From Cryomorphaceae bacterium (GTDB taxonomy: Bacteria; Bacteroidota; Bacteroidia; Flavobacteriales; BACL11): 45,134 nucleotides of DNA. The DNA lies in NCBI GenBank assembly GCA_949511925.1, contig CATEYX010000039.1, positions 1 through 45,134 of the forward strand, given 5' to 3'. Both the position numbers and the translations under genes were made by a program. The stretch's first letter is position 1. Each line of letters starts with the position of its first letter. Shown one piece after another: positions 1 through 8,599 of this stretch. Under the pieces are notes generated by a model. It worked only from the letters and a program-made list of their open reading frames with translations. It was not told where the DNA came from and did not search any database.

Positions 1-375
1 ACCAAAAGAATGAACATGCTTTTAGCTGTTTTGGAAAAAAGATGTGGCTTTATGCTTGGAGCAAAAGATGTTTTTTTAAATATTACTGGTGGAATAAAAA
101 TTGATGATACTGCTATTGACTTGGCAGTAGTTTGCTCTATCCTTTCTTCTGACCAGGACATTGCGCTTGACATGCTTACTTGCTTTGCAGGCGAAATAGG
201 ATTGTCTGGTGAGATACGGGCTGTAAATAGAATTGAAAATCGTATTGCAGAGGCTGAGAAATTAGGTTATAAGCAAATTATTATTTCTAAATACAATAAG
301 TTTAATGCTAAAGCATTTAACATTGAAATTGTACAATGTGGAAAGATTGAAGAGGTTTTTAGAAAACTCTTTTAA
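1..375 (+). CDS. radA: DNA repair protein RadA, C-terminal fragment (5' end outside window)
   Basis: The reading frame is open from base 1 and ends with TAA at 373-375, giving about 125 residues of the end of a protein that begins upstream. The text matches the Lon-protease-like C-terminal domain of RadA/Sms, with a TKRMNMLLAVLEKR segment, then FLNITGG, DLAVVCSILSS and GEIGLSGEIR. RadA is a RecA-related ATPase that helps process recombination intermediates, and this domain forms the hexamer scaffold and has no protease activity. The ATPase part is not visible here. It converges on the methyltransferase gene with a 7-base gap and no clear hairpin. Internal ATGs at 10 and 16 are not starts. Confidence 0.9.
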   Translation, partial: TKRMNMLLAVLEKRCGFMLGAKDVFLNITGGIKIDDTAIDLAVVCSILSSDQDIALDMLTCFAGEIGLSGEIRAVNRIENRIAEAEKLGYKQIIISKYNKFNAKAFNIEIVQCGKIEEVFRKLF

Positions 376-382
376 AGAAAAA

Positions 383-973
383 TTACTTTTTAATCATTAT
401 AACAAACATTTCTTTACCTGCTCTTTTCTTTATTGAATTATGAGATGGTTCCATTGTCAGTATATCAAAATACGGCATAAAATATTTTTCATACTCTTTT
501 TTATCTCCTCCAAATGGAGGCCCCTCTTGTGTTAATGGAAAATTGAACATAAGGCCAGCAATCTTACCTCCTTTTTTAAGAATATTATGAGCTTGAAAGG
601 AGTAAGTAGTACGTAATTCTGGATGAATTGCACAAAAAAATGTCTGTTCTAAAATCAAATCAAATTGCTGGTTGATTTCAAAAAAATCGATACATAAAAT
701 ATTACTTTTAGGAAAAGATGTTACTCTATTTTTAAAATTATTTATTGCTGTTGGGGAAATATCTGCAACAATTACATTTTTAAAACCTTGATTATGTAAA
801 TATTCAGCTTCATGAGAATTACCAGCCCCAGGAATTAGTATTCTAATTGATTTATCTGCTAATTGATCAATATATTCCTTTAACGGAATAGATATTTTTC
901 CTAAATCCCAACCAATCTCATTATTTAAGTATCTAGCATCCCAGAATCTTTTATCAAACTTTGTAATTTTCAT
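383..973 (-). CDS. TPMT-family SAM-dependent methyltransferase
   Basis: A 196-residue protein of the thiopurine S-methyltransferase-like family (class I Rossmann methyltransferase). It starts with the family-typical KRFWDARYL block (8-16) followed by GWDLG (21-25). SAM-binding motif I is ILIPGAGNS (45-53), and the acidic residue after strand 2 is D71 in VADIS. A later LEQTFFCAI segment also fits the family. In bacteria such proteins methylate small thiols, halides or metalloid anions, and the substrate here cannot be told from sequence. It is the last gene of the apparent hmgA-hppD-bcp operon, 34 bases after bcp. The family call is secure; the function is open. Confidence 0.85.
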   Translation of the reverse strand: MKITKFDKRFWDARYLNNEIGWDLGKISIPLKEYIDQLADKSIRILIPGAGNSHEAEYLHNQGFKNVIVADISPTAINNFKNRVTSFPKSNILCIDFFEINQQFDLILEQTFFCAIHPELRTTYSFQAHNILKKGGKIAGLMFNFPLTQEGPPFGGDKKEYEKYFMPYFDILTMEPSHNSIKKRAGKEMFVIMIKK

Positions 974-1007
974 CTACTTTAGTTTTATCATTCTAAAAGA
1001 AAATGAT

Positions 1008-1460
1008 TTATTTCAATATCTGATCCGTATGCTCTTTAGTTTTTACTTTTTCAATAATATCTTCTATCATCCCTTTTTCATCAATAACAAAAGTCGTTCT
1101 ACTTATTCCGTCATACTCCTTACCCATAAATTTCTTTGGGCCCCATACTCCATAAGCATTAAGTACTTGTTTACTCTCATCAGAAATAAGTGAAAATGGT
1201 AAATCATGTTTCTCAATAAATTTAACATGTCTTTCTGGGCTATCAGCTGAGCAGCCCAAAACCACATATCCTTTATCTAAAAGTAACTTATAATTATCTC
1301 TCAAATTACAAGATTGAACTGTACAGCCTGGAGTCATATCTTTTGGGTAAAAATAAAGTACCACTTTACTGCCTTTAAACTGCTCTAATGTAATTGTATC
1401 TCCATTTTGATCTACGGAATTAATTGCCGGTGCGCTATGTCCTATTTTTAAATTTTTCAT
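1008..1460 (-). CDS. bcp: Thiol peroxidase, Bcp/PrxQ-type peroxiredoxin
   Basis: A 150-residue thioredoxin-fold peroxiredoxin that reduces hydrogen peroxide and organic hydroperoxides in the cytoplasm. The peroxidatic cysteine is C46 in the motif TPGCT. C51, five residues later (C-TVQS-C), is the usual resolving cysteine of the PrxQ group, so an intramolecular disulfide recycled by thioredoxin is expected. Length is normal for the family. It lies 14 bases downstream of hppD and 34 bases upstream of the methyltransferase, on the same strand. Its place in a dioxygenase operon suggests protection against peroxide (inference). Homogentisate autoxidises to benzoquinone acetate and peroxide. Confidence 0.93.
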   Translation of the reverse strand: MKNLKIGHSAPAINSVDQNGDTITLEQFKGSKVVLYFYPKDMTPGCTVQSCNLRDNYKLLLDKGYVVLGCSADSPERHVKFIEKHDLPFSLISDESKQVLNAYGVWGPKKFMGKEYDGISRTTFVIDEKGMIEDIIEKVKTKEHTDQILK

Positions 1461-1474
1461 AATTTATGTTTAAT

Positions 1475-2632
<1,158 letters not shown>

Positions 2633-2644
2633 TCTAATATCTAT

Positions 2645-3802
2645 TTAATCCAGCCATGATTTATGGTACTTGCCATCAGAAAGTTCAATGGCTGCTTTTG
2701 TTAATTTAAGCGGTGCAAATGTATCAACCATTACAGCTAATTCATCTGTTTTTGTTTGACCTATACTTTTTTCTGCAGTTCCAGGGTGAGGCCCGTGAGG
2801 AATGCCTGCAGGATGCAAGGAAATAGATCCTTGATCCACATGATTTCTACTCATAAAATCTCCATCTACATAATAAAGAACCTCATCCGAATCAATATTT
2901 GAGTGGTTATAAGGTGCAGGAATAGATTCGGGATGATAATCATACATTCTAGGTACAAATGAACAAATTACAAATCTAGAAGTTTCGAAAGTTTGGTGTA
3001 CTGGTGGTGGCTGATGCACTCTACCTGTAATAGGTTCAAAATCATGAATTGAAAATGCATAAGGAAAATTAAATCCATCCCACCCTGCTACATCAAAAGG
3101 ATGTGATGCATAAGTATATTCATGTATCATTTGCTCCTTCTTTATCTTAATGATAAAATCTCCTTTTTCATCATGCGTTTCTAACTCTTCTGGCACTCTT
3201 ATATCACGCTCACAATAAGGAGAGTTTTCTAGTAACTGGCCAAAATGATTGCGATATCTTTTAGGCGTATAAACGGGTGTGTAAGATTCCACAATAAACA
3301 ATCTGTTATCTGCACTATCATATTTCATGGTATAGATAATTCCTCTAGGAATTACTAAATAATCTCCTTCTTTAAACTTTATATTTCCAACAAAAGTCCT
3401 TAGTGTACCTGTCCCTTTATGAACAAAAATTACTTCATCCCCATCTGTATTTTTATAGAAATAATCTTCCTCCAAATTAGTCGGAGCAGAAAGTAAGATG
3501 TTCAAATCATTATTTAGCATTATAGAAATTCTACTTTCTAAATGATCAGCAACTTTAGGAGCATCAAATCCATTCAGCATATAGGCTTTTAGATTTTTAT
3601 CAACTGCAATTTCTGGCGCTACTGAATAAGCTTTTTTAATATCCTTAACCTGAGTTGGTCTTTGTAAATGATATAAAAGTGAAGACATTCCTTCAAAACC
3701 AATAGTTCCAAACAATTCTTCATAATGGATATTCCCATCCTCTTTTCTAAAAGTAGTATGCCTTTTATGAGGCATTTTTCCTAATTTATGATATCTTGGC
3801 AT
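2645..3802 (-). CDS. hmgA: Homogentisate 1,2-dioxygenase
   Basis: A 385-residue cupin-fold Fe(II) dioxygenase that opens the homogentisate ring to maleylacetoacetate. Recognisable blocks are the N-terminal MPRYHKLGKMPHKRHT, a cupin core with GDYLVIPRG, PYAFSIHDFEPITGR followed by PPPVHQTFE, and PHGPHPG near the C-terminus. The last matches the conserved PHGP segment that supplies an iron-ligand histidine in this family. The protein is shorter than the 430-445 residue animal and proteobacterial forms and resembles the shorter Bacteroidota form. I chose the ATG at 3802; an in-frame TTG at 3820 falls inside the -7 promoter element and cannot be the start. First gene of a four-gene operon and divergent from the fumarylacetoacetase-family gene. 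Confidence 0.94.
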   Translation of the reverse strand: MPRYHKLGKMPHKRHTTFRKEDGNIHYEELFGTIGFEGMSSLLYHLQRPTQVKDIKKAYSVAPEIAVDKNLKAYMLNGFDAPKVADHLESRISIMLNNDLNILLSAPTNLEEDYFYKNTDGDEVIFVHKGTGTLRTFVGNIKFKEGDYLVIPRGIIYTMKYDSADNRLFIVESYTPVYTPKRYRNHFGQLLENSPYCERDIRVPEELETHDEKGDFIIKIKKEQMIHEYTYASHPFDVAGWDGFNFPYAFSIHDFEPITGRVHQPPPVHQTFETSRFVICSFVPRMYDYHPESIPAPYNHSNIDSDEVLYYVDGDFMSRNHVDQGSISLHPAGIPHGPHPGTAEKSIGQTKTDELAVMVDTFAPLKLTKAAIELSDGKYHKSWLD

Positions 3803-3817
3803 ACAGTTATTTTTATG

Positions 3818-3825
3818 CAAATATA
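3818..3825 (-). promoter_or_regulatory. Predicted -7 promoter element of the hmgA operon
   Basis: TATATTTG followed by C, read on the minus strand, matches the Bacteroidota -7 consensus TAnnTTTG. It ends 15 bases before the hmgA ATG. I see no convincing -33 TTG at the usual distance. Confidence 0.65.
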
Positions 3826-3878
3826 GGACTTAAAACATAAACAAGGCATGAATTATATCATCCCTAAAATAAAAATGA

Positions 3879-3886
3879 TAATTTTG
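3879..3886 (+). promoter_or_regulatory. Predicted -7 promoter element of the fumarylacetoacetase-family operon
   Basis: TAATTTTG followed by C matches TAnnTTTG. Only 8 bases separate it from the ATG at 3895, so the leader would be a few bases at most. It faces away from the hmgA promoter 53 bases to its left, so one regulator could control both arms; I see no clear operator palindrome between them. Confidence 0.65.
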
Positions 3887-3894
3887 CCCTACTA

Positions 3895-4872
3895 ATGAAA
3901 CTCCTTACTTATAAAATAAAAAATTTGGATACTCCACAAATTGGAGTGTTACAAAATCAGTCGGTTTATAACCTGAATAATTGCTTTGGAAACATCTCAT
4001 TAGTAGATCTAATTCAACTTAAAGATTATCAAGATCAAGTAGCCAATTTTATTAGCAATAACGATTGTTTAAAACACGATATTGAGGATATTACTGTATT
4101 GCCTGTCATTCCAAAACCTACTTCCTTTAGAGATGCTTACGCTTTTAGGCAACATGTAGAAACATCTAGAAAAAATAGAGGTGTAGAGATGATTCCAGAG
4201 TTTGATGAGTTTCCGGTATTTTATTTTTCGAACCATAACGCCATGTTTGCGGATAGTCAGAATATAGAACTCATGCCTGATCATTTTTACAGGCTAGACT
4301 ATGAATTAGAATTTGCCATAGTAATTGGAAAAGGCGGGAAAAACATATTATCTAAAGATGCAGATGATCACATTGCAGGTTTTTGTATTTTAAATGACTT
4401 AAGCGCAAGAAGACTACAAATAGAAGAGATGAAGCTAAATTTAGGCCCTGCAAAAGGAAAGGATTTCGCCAATGTTATTGGCCCTTATTTAGTAACTCCT
4501 AACGAGATAGAAAGTAAAAGTATCGACACTCCTTTTGGAAAAAAATATGATTTACAAATGAGTTGTTATATAAACGGAGAGTTATTGTCTAAAGGTAATG
4601 CAAAAGATATGAATTGGACTTTTGCTGAAATTATTGAAAGAGCATCTTATGGAGTAGAACTTTTCCCAGGAGATATTATAGGATCAGGTACTGTAGGTAC
4701 AGGTTGTTTGTTAGAATTAAATGGAACTGAAAAGAGAAAAAATCCTGATTATATAGAAAGGTGGATACAAGAGAATGATGAGATTGAAATGCAGATTGAA
4801 GGGTTAGGAAAAATAACCAATAAGATTATAAAGTCAGATAGCAATCACTCCTTATTAAAATTAAAAAAATGA
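3895..4872 (+). CDS. Fumarylacetoacetate hydrolase family protein
   Basis: A 325-residue FAH-superfamily hydrolase. The expected active-site residues are present: D80 and H87 in the FRDAYAFRQH segment (metal ligand and catalytic histidine of FAH), metal ligands E137 and E139 in DYELEFA, and D168 in LNDLSARR. A conserved GPAKGKDF follows. Placed back-to-back with hmgA and hppD, it most likely hydrolyses fumarylacetoacetate or maleylacetoacetate to acetoacetate plus fumarate or maleate, completing tyrosine breakdown (inference from context). It is shorter than the animal enzyme (about 420 residues), so fahA is not certain. Its TGA overlaps the start of the next gene (ATGA at 4869-4872), which implies translational coupling. 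Confidence 0.9.
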   Translation: MKLLTYKIKNLDTPQIGVLQNQSVYNLNNCFGNISLVDLIQLKDYQDQVANFISNNDCLKHDIEDITVLPVIPKPTSFRDAYAFRQHVETSRKNRGVEMIPEFDEFPVFYFSNHNAMFADSQNIELMPDHFYRLDYELEFAIVIGKGGKNILSKDADDHIAGFCILNDLSARRLQIEEMKLNLGPAKGKDFANVIGPYLVTPNEIESKSIDTPFGKKYDLQMSCYINGELLSKGNAKDMNWTFAEIIERASYGVELFPGDIIGSGTVGTGCLLELNGTEKRKNPDYIERWIQENDEIEMQIEGLGKITNKIIKSDSNHSLLKLKK

Positions 4873-5708
4873 TTAAGACAATAGATATACAATCAGGAGA
4901 AACAGCTGGATTATACCAATATTTATCTGCTGCAGTAACCCCAAGACCCATTGCATTTGTAAGTACTATTGATTCAGAAGGAAATGAAAATTTAAGTCCG
5001 TTTTCCTTTTTTAATGTATTCTCTGTAAACCCGCCAATCTTAGTTTTTTCTCCTGTAAGGAGAGTAAGAAATAACACTTCAAAACATACTTTGGATAATG
5101 TACATCAAGTAAAGGAATGCGTGATTTCATTAGTAACAGAAGAAATTGCTCAGCAAGTTTCTTTGGCTTCATGTGATTTTGACAAAGAAACAAACGAGTT
5201 TGAAAAAGCAGGATTTACAGAAATAAAATCAGATTTAATAATCCCTTCAAGAATAAAAGAATCCCCTATAAACTTTGAATGTAAGGTAAATGAAGTAATT
5301 ACTTTAGGAGAAGAAGGGGGGGCGGGTAGTTTAGTGCTTTGTGAAGTTTTAAAAATGCATATTGATGAATCTGTTTTAGACGAGAACAATGCTATTGATC
5401 CATTTAAACTAAATATTGTAAGCAGGTTGGGAGCCAATTGGTATGGAAAAACAAACAAGGATTCGCTTTATGAAATTGCAAAACCAATTTCAAGAATGGG
5501 TATGGGAATTGACAACCTACCAGAAGAAATTAGAAAATCTGTAATTTTGACTGGAAACGAACTTGCAATTTTAGCTTCAGCAGAGAATATTCCTGCAAAA
5601 AAAGAGTTTACTCCTATAGATAAAAAAAATACAGAAGAAAAACATATCTTAGCCAAAGAATTATTAAGCCAAGGAAAAGCAGAAGATGCTTGGCAAATAC
5701 TATTATAA
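4869..5708 (+). CDS. Flavin reductase-like protein (FMN-binding split barrel)
   Basis: A 279-residue protein of the flavin reductase-like domain family. The N-terminal half carries the usual signature: AAVTPRPIAFVST, NLSPFSFFNVFSVNPP and FSPVRR. These positions bind FMN in the split-barrel fold. The C-terminal about 80 residues are charged and end in a helical segment (EEKHILAKELLSQGKAEDAW) that I do not recognise. It overlaps the upstream hydrolase by 4 bases, so it is probably coupled to homogentisate catabolism. Its reaction there is unknown; supplying reduced flavin or acting on a quinone-type by-product are both guesses. Confidence 0.88.
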   Translation: MIKTIDIQSGETAGLYQYLSAAVTPRPIAFVSTIDSEGNENLSPFSFFNVFSVNPPILVFSPVRRVRNNTSKHTLDNVHQVKECVISLVTEEIAQQVSLASCDFDKETNEFEKAGFTEIKSDLIIPSRIKESPINFECKVNEVITLGEEGGAGSLVLCEVLKMHIDESVLDENNAIDPFKLNIVSRLGANWYGKTNKDSLYEIAKPISRMGMGIDNLPEEIRKSVILTGNELAILASAENIPAKKEFTPIDKKNTEEKHILAKELLSQGKAEDAWQILL

Positions 5709-5730
5709 ACAACTAAAAAAACAAAAAATT

Positions 5731-6330
5731 ATGTCATTCGAATTACCAAAATTACCTTACGCTTATGATGCGTTAGAACCACATATTGATGCTAGAACTA
5801 TGGAGATTCACCATAGTAAACATCATAATGGATATACAAACAACTTAAACAATGCTATTGAAGGAACAGATTTGGCAGGGAAATCAATTGAAGAAATTTG
5901 CGCAACTCCAGGCTTAAGTGGTGGAGCAAGAAACAATGGTGGAGGATATTTTAACCACTGTTTATTCTGGAACATTATGAGTCCAAATGGCGGTGGAGAA
6001 CCAACAGGAGCAATTGCAGGAGCAATAAATAAAGAATTTGGTTCTTTTGAAGAGTTTAAAAATACTTTTTCAGCAGCAGCAGGAACAAGATTTGGTTCTG
6101 GTTGGGCTTGGCTAGGTGTAAAGGACGGAAAGCTTAAAGTATCTTCAACTGCAAACCAAGACAACCCATTAATGGATGATCAATGCGGATGTACTCCTGT
6201 TTTATGTTTAGATGTTTGGGAGCATGCTTACTACTTAAACTACCAAAACAGAAGACCAGATTACATTAATGCATTCTTCAATGTAATCAACTGGGAGGAA
6301 GTAAACAAAAGATTTGAGTCCGCTTTATAA
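5731..6330 (+). CDS. sodA: Superoxide dismutase, Fe/Mn family
   Basis: A 199-residue cytoplasmic superoxide dismutase. The four metal ligands are H27 (EIHHSKHH), H76 (YFNHCLFW), D161 and H165 (LDVWEHAYYL). Gly at the position just after H76-1 and Q143 in ANQDNP fit the manganese pattern, in which the outer-sphere glutamine comes from the C-terminal domain; metal use in this family can be cambialistic, so the choice of metal is inference. I start at the ATG at 5731, because an in-frame upstream ATG at 5686 lies inside the preceding gene and adds 15 residues foreign to the family. It is 22 bases after the flavin reductase-like gene, probably in the same transcript. Confidence 0.95.
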   Translation: MSFELPKLPYAYDALEPHIDARTMEIHHSKHHNGYTNNLNNAIEGTDLAGKSIEEICATPGLSGGARNNGGGYFNHCLFWNIMSPNGGGEPTGAIAGAINKEFGSFEEFKNTFSAAAGTRFGSGWAWLGVKDGKLKVSSTANQDNPLMDDQCGCTPVLCLDVWEHAYYLNYQNRRPDYINAFFNVINWEEVNKRFESAL

Positions 6331-6338
6331 TATTTTTA

Positions 6339-6346
6339 TAAATTTG
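6339..6346 (+). promoter_or_regulatory. Predicted -7 promoter element of the exbB operon
   Basis: TAAATTTG followed by C matches TAnnTTTG. It lies 39 bases before the exbB ATG, giving an A/T-rich leader with AATTTAAACAAAAA just before the start and no Shine-Dalgarno sequence, as is usual in this phylum. Confidence 0.6.
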
Positions 6347-6385
6347 CCACACGAAAATTTAATTACACTAATAATTTAAACAAAA

Positions 6386-7186
6386 ATGAAAAACAAATTT
6401 GCCTTAATTGCCCTTTTAGGATTATTCCTTGCTGGGACTTACACTGTTTATGCACAAGATGCTAATGATACTATTGTAACAGAAGAAACAGTTGCTACTA
6501 CTTTAGAAACTGAACAAGCACCTGCACAAATTGAAGAAGAAATAGTAGCTGAAGAAGCTGCATCATTTCACCAAATCATTAAACAAAAATTTATTGAAGG
6601 TGGGCCTGGCTTTATGGGGATTGTATTATTATGTTTAATCTTAGGATTAGCTTTAGCAATTGAAAGAATACTCTATTTAAACATGGCAACTACTGATACT
6701 GACAAACTTTTAAGTGATGTTGAAGTAGCTTTAAAATCAGGAGGTGTTGAGGCTGCACAAGAAGTTTGTAGAAATACAAAAGGACCTGTAGCATCAATTT
6801 TCTATCAAGGCTTAGAGCGTTCAGATGAAGGAGTTGATATGGTCGAAAAATCAATTGTTGCTTACGGTTCAGTTCAAATGGGACTTTTAGAAAAAGGATT
6901 ATCTTGGATTTCATTATTTATTGCACTTGCTCCTATGCTTGGATTTATGGGTACTGTAATTGGTATGATTGGAGCCTTTGATGCTATTGAAGCTGCAGGA
7001 GATATTTCTCCATCATTAGTGGCTGGAGGTATTAAAGTTGCACTTTTAACTACTGTATTTGGTCTTATTGTAGCAATGATTCTTCAAGTTTTCTATAATT
7101 ACTTAATTGCAAAAGTAGATTCAATTGTTAACTCAATGGAAGATTCTTCTATCTCTTTAATTGACTTATTGGTTAAAAACAAATAA
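6386..7186 (+). CDS. exbB: MotA/TolQ/ExbB proton channel family protein
   Basis: A 266-residue inner-membrane protein. It begins with a signal-like hydrophobic stretch (about 4-23, ending VYAQ) and an acidic periplasmic spacer rich in E, T and A (24-58). Three membrane segments follow: about 72-95 (GFMGIVLLCLILGLALAIE), 172-200 (WISLFIALAPMLGFMGTVIG) and 212-235 (VALLTTVFGLIVAMILQVF). The last two carry the TolQ/ExbB channel signature. With ExbD it uses the proton-motive force to energise TonB or a TonB-like protein. It heads a tight operon with a small membrane protein and two ExbD proteins. Confidence 0.93.
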   Translation: MKNKFALIALLGLFLAGTYTVYAQDANDTIVTEETVATTLETEQAPAQIEEEIVAEEAASFHQIIKQKFIEGGPGFMGIVLLCLILGLALAIERILYLNMATTDTDKLLSDVEVALKSGGVEAAQEVCRNTKGPVASIFYQGLERSDEGVDMVEKSIVAYGSVQMGLLEKGLSWISLFIALAPMLGFMGTVIGMIGAFDAIEAAGDISPSLVAGGIKVALLTTVFGLIVAMILQVFYNYLIAKVDSIVNSMEDSSISLIDLLVKNK

Positions 7187-7188
7187 TC

Positions 7189-7518
7189 ATGGAAAGTTTA
7201 ATTAATATAGGAATCATATTAACTTACGTGATGGTTGCTTTTGCAGCTTTTGCAGCAATTGGTTTTGGCATCAAACAAATGATTCAGAAAACTAATAATG
7301 CTAAAAAAACGCTATACACTATTGGTGGACTTTTTGTTATAATTCTTTTATCCTACCTTATGGCTTCTAATGAAGTTTTAGGTTCGTATGAAAAATATGA
7401 AATCACAGCTTCAACTGCTAAACAAGTAGGAATGGGATTAACTACATTTTACATATTAGCTATTGGTGCTATAGGTGCAGTTTTATATGCTGAATTATCA
7501 AAATCATTTGCTAAATAA
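7189..7518 (+). CDS. Small membrane protein between ExbB and ExbD, function unknown
   Basis: A 109-residue protein with three likely membrane segments: about 8-25, 44-59 and 82-103. No motif is recognised. It begins 2 bases after the exbB stop, and its TAA overlaps the exbD ATG by one base (TAATG at 7516-7520), so it is firmly embedded in the operon. I infer that it is an accessory subunit of this ExbB/ExbD complex. The real-gene call rests on tight operon packing and Bacteroidota-like codon use; the function is unassigned. Confidence 0.8.
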   Translation: MESLINIGIILTYVMVAFAAFAAIGFGIKQMIQKTNNAKKTLYTIGGLFVIILLSYLMASNEVLGSYEKYEITASTAKQVGMGLTTFYILAIGAIGAVLYAELSKSFAK

Positions 7519-8069
7519 TGGCTAGTTCAAGAAGAGGGTTGCCCGAAATTAATGCAGGATCAATGGCCGACATTGCCTTCTTGTTACTTATCTTTTTCTT
7601 GGTAACTACTACTATGGATGTCGATACGGGTATTGCTCGTAAACTACCTCCTATGCCTGAGGAAGAATTGCAAGATGAAGATCCGCAAATTCATGCTAAA
7701 AATATATATGTAGTATTGATTAACACCAACAATCAGTTATTGGTTGAGGGAGAGTTAATGGATATTTCACAATTAAGAGATGGAGCAAAGGAATTTATTG
7801 ATAATAACGGTAGAGATGCCAATTCATCAGAAAATCCTGAAAAGGCAATTATCTCATTGCAAAATGATAGAGGAACTGAGTACATGACTTATATTCGTGT
7901 GCAAAATGAACTTGCTGCTGCCTACAATGAGTTAAGAAACAAAGCTGCATTGAATAAATTTGGCGAGCGTTATGCTAATTTAAATAAAACGCAAAAAAAG
8001 GAAATTAGAAAAATGTACCCTCAGAAAATATCTGAAGCGGAACCAAAAAATATAGGAGGAGATTCATAA
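7518..8069 (+). CDS. exbD: ExbD/TolR family biopolymer transport protein (first copy)
   Basis: A 183-residue protein with the ExbD/TolR plan: a short cytoplasmic N-terminus, one membrane helix (about 16-34) and a periplasmic domain. The conserved proton-carrying aspartate is D18 in GSMADIAFLLL. The periplasmic part runs from an acidic proline-rich stretch (PPMPEEELQDEDP) to about residue 135, followed by a basic tail (KKEIRKMYPQK) that is longer than in enteric ExbD. It overlaps both neighbours by one base (TAATG), indicating coupled translation with the second ExbD. Confidence 0.93.
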   Translation: MASSRRGLPEINAGSMADIAFLLLIFFLVTTTMDVDTGIARKLPPMPEEELQDEDPQIHAKNIYVVLINTNNQLLVEGELMDISQLRDGAKEFIDNNGRDANSSENPEKAIISLQNDRGTEYMTYIRVQNELAAAYNELRNKAALNKFGERYANLNKTQKKEIRKMYPQKISEAEPKNIGGDS

Positions 8070-8536
8070 TGAGTAAATTCAGAAAAGGAGGTAAAAAAGG
8101 AATGCCAGCTATATCAACTGCATCTCTGCCAGATATTGTTTTTATGTTACTTTTCTTTTTCATGGTGACTACAGTAATGCGTGAAACAACATTGTTTGTT
8201 GATGTCTTAACGCCAAAAGCTACTGAGATAAAGAAAATGGAAAAGAAATCATTAGTTAGTTATATTTATATTGGTTCACCAGTTAAAAGAATGCAAGCTT
8301 CTTATGGTAGTGCTGCTCGTATTCAATTAAATGATGCTTTTGCTGAGGTTAGTGAAATTCAAGAATTTATTGCTACAGAGCGTGAAGCAAGAGACGAAAA
8401 AGAAATTCCTTACATGACTACATCTATTAAGGCAGATGAAACCGTAAGAATGGGAATTATTACTGATGTAAAACAGGAACTCAGAAAAGCAAATGCACTA
8501 AAAATTAATTATTCTACTAGAAAAGGAGATTATTAA
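8069..8536 (+). CDS. exbD: ExbD/TolR family biopolymer transport protein (second copy)
   Basis: A 155-residue second ExbD paralogue. The membrane helix is about 20-37 with the conserved aspartate D22 in SLPDIVFMLLFFF, preceded by a basic N-terminus (FRKGGKKGMP). The periplasmic domain is about 45-155. Two different ExbD proteins in tandem are common in Bacteroidota and may form a mixed dimer in the channel (inference). It is the last gene of the operon; a hairpin terminator follows 39 bases later. No tonB gene follows. Confidence 0.93.
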   Translation: MSKFRKGGKKGMPAISTASLPDIVFMLLFFFMVTTVMRETTLFVDVLTPKATEIKKMEKKSLVSYIYIGSPVKRMQASYGSAARIQLNDAFAEVSEIQEFIATEREARDEKEIPYMTTSIKADETVRMGIITDVKQELRKANALKINYSTRKGDY

Positions 8537-8575
8537 AAACTAGTCATTAGCAGTTAGATATTAAAAATTTAAAAG

Positions 8576-8599
8576 AGGCTGATTAATCAGCCTTTTTTT
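8576..8599 (+). terminator. Rho-independent terminator after the exbB-exbD operon, probably bidirectional
   Basis: A perfect palindrome AGGCTGATTAATCAGCCT (8576-8593) can form a 7-bp stem with a TTAA loop and runs straight into seven T residues on the plus strand. On the minus strand it is followed by CTTTTAAATTTTT, so it may also end the CPBP protease transcript, whose stop codon (8587-8589) lies inside the hairpin. Confidence 0.85.

Noticed and set aside
3802..3820. An 18-base 5' extension of hmgA starting at a TTG at 3820.
   Set aside because: The TTG is the end of the -7 promoter element TATATTTG. The same artefact occurs for dus at 9472; both true starts are the downstream ATGs.
3826..3878. 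A possible operator palindrome (ATGAATTATATCAT) between the hmgA and fumarylacetoacetase-family promoters.
   Set aside because: Only four bases at each end pair, which is expected by chance in such AT-rich DNA.
5150..5458. An open frame of about 100 codons antisense to the flavin reductase-like gene; similar long antisense frames occur at 17068-17475, 22170-22499 and 31040-31381.
   Set aside because: Each lies opposite a well-supported gene, has no promoter or family signature, and its codon pattern mirrors the sense gene.
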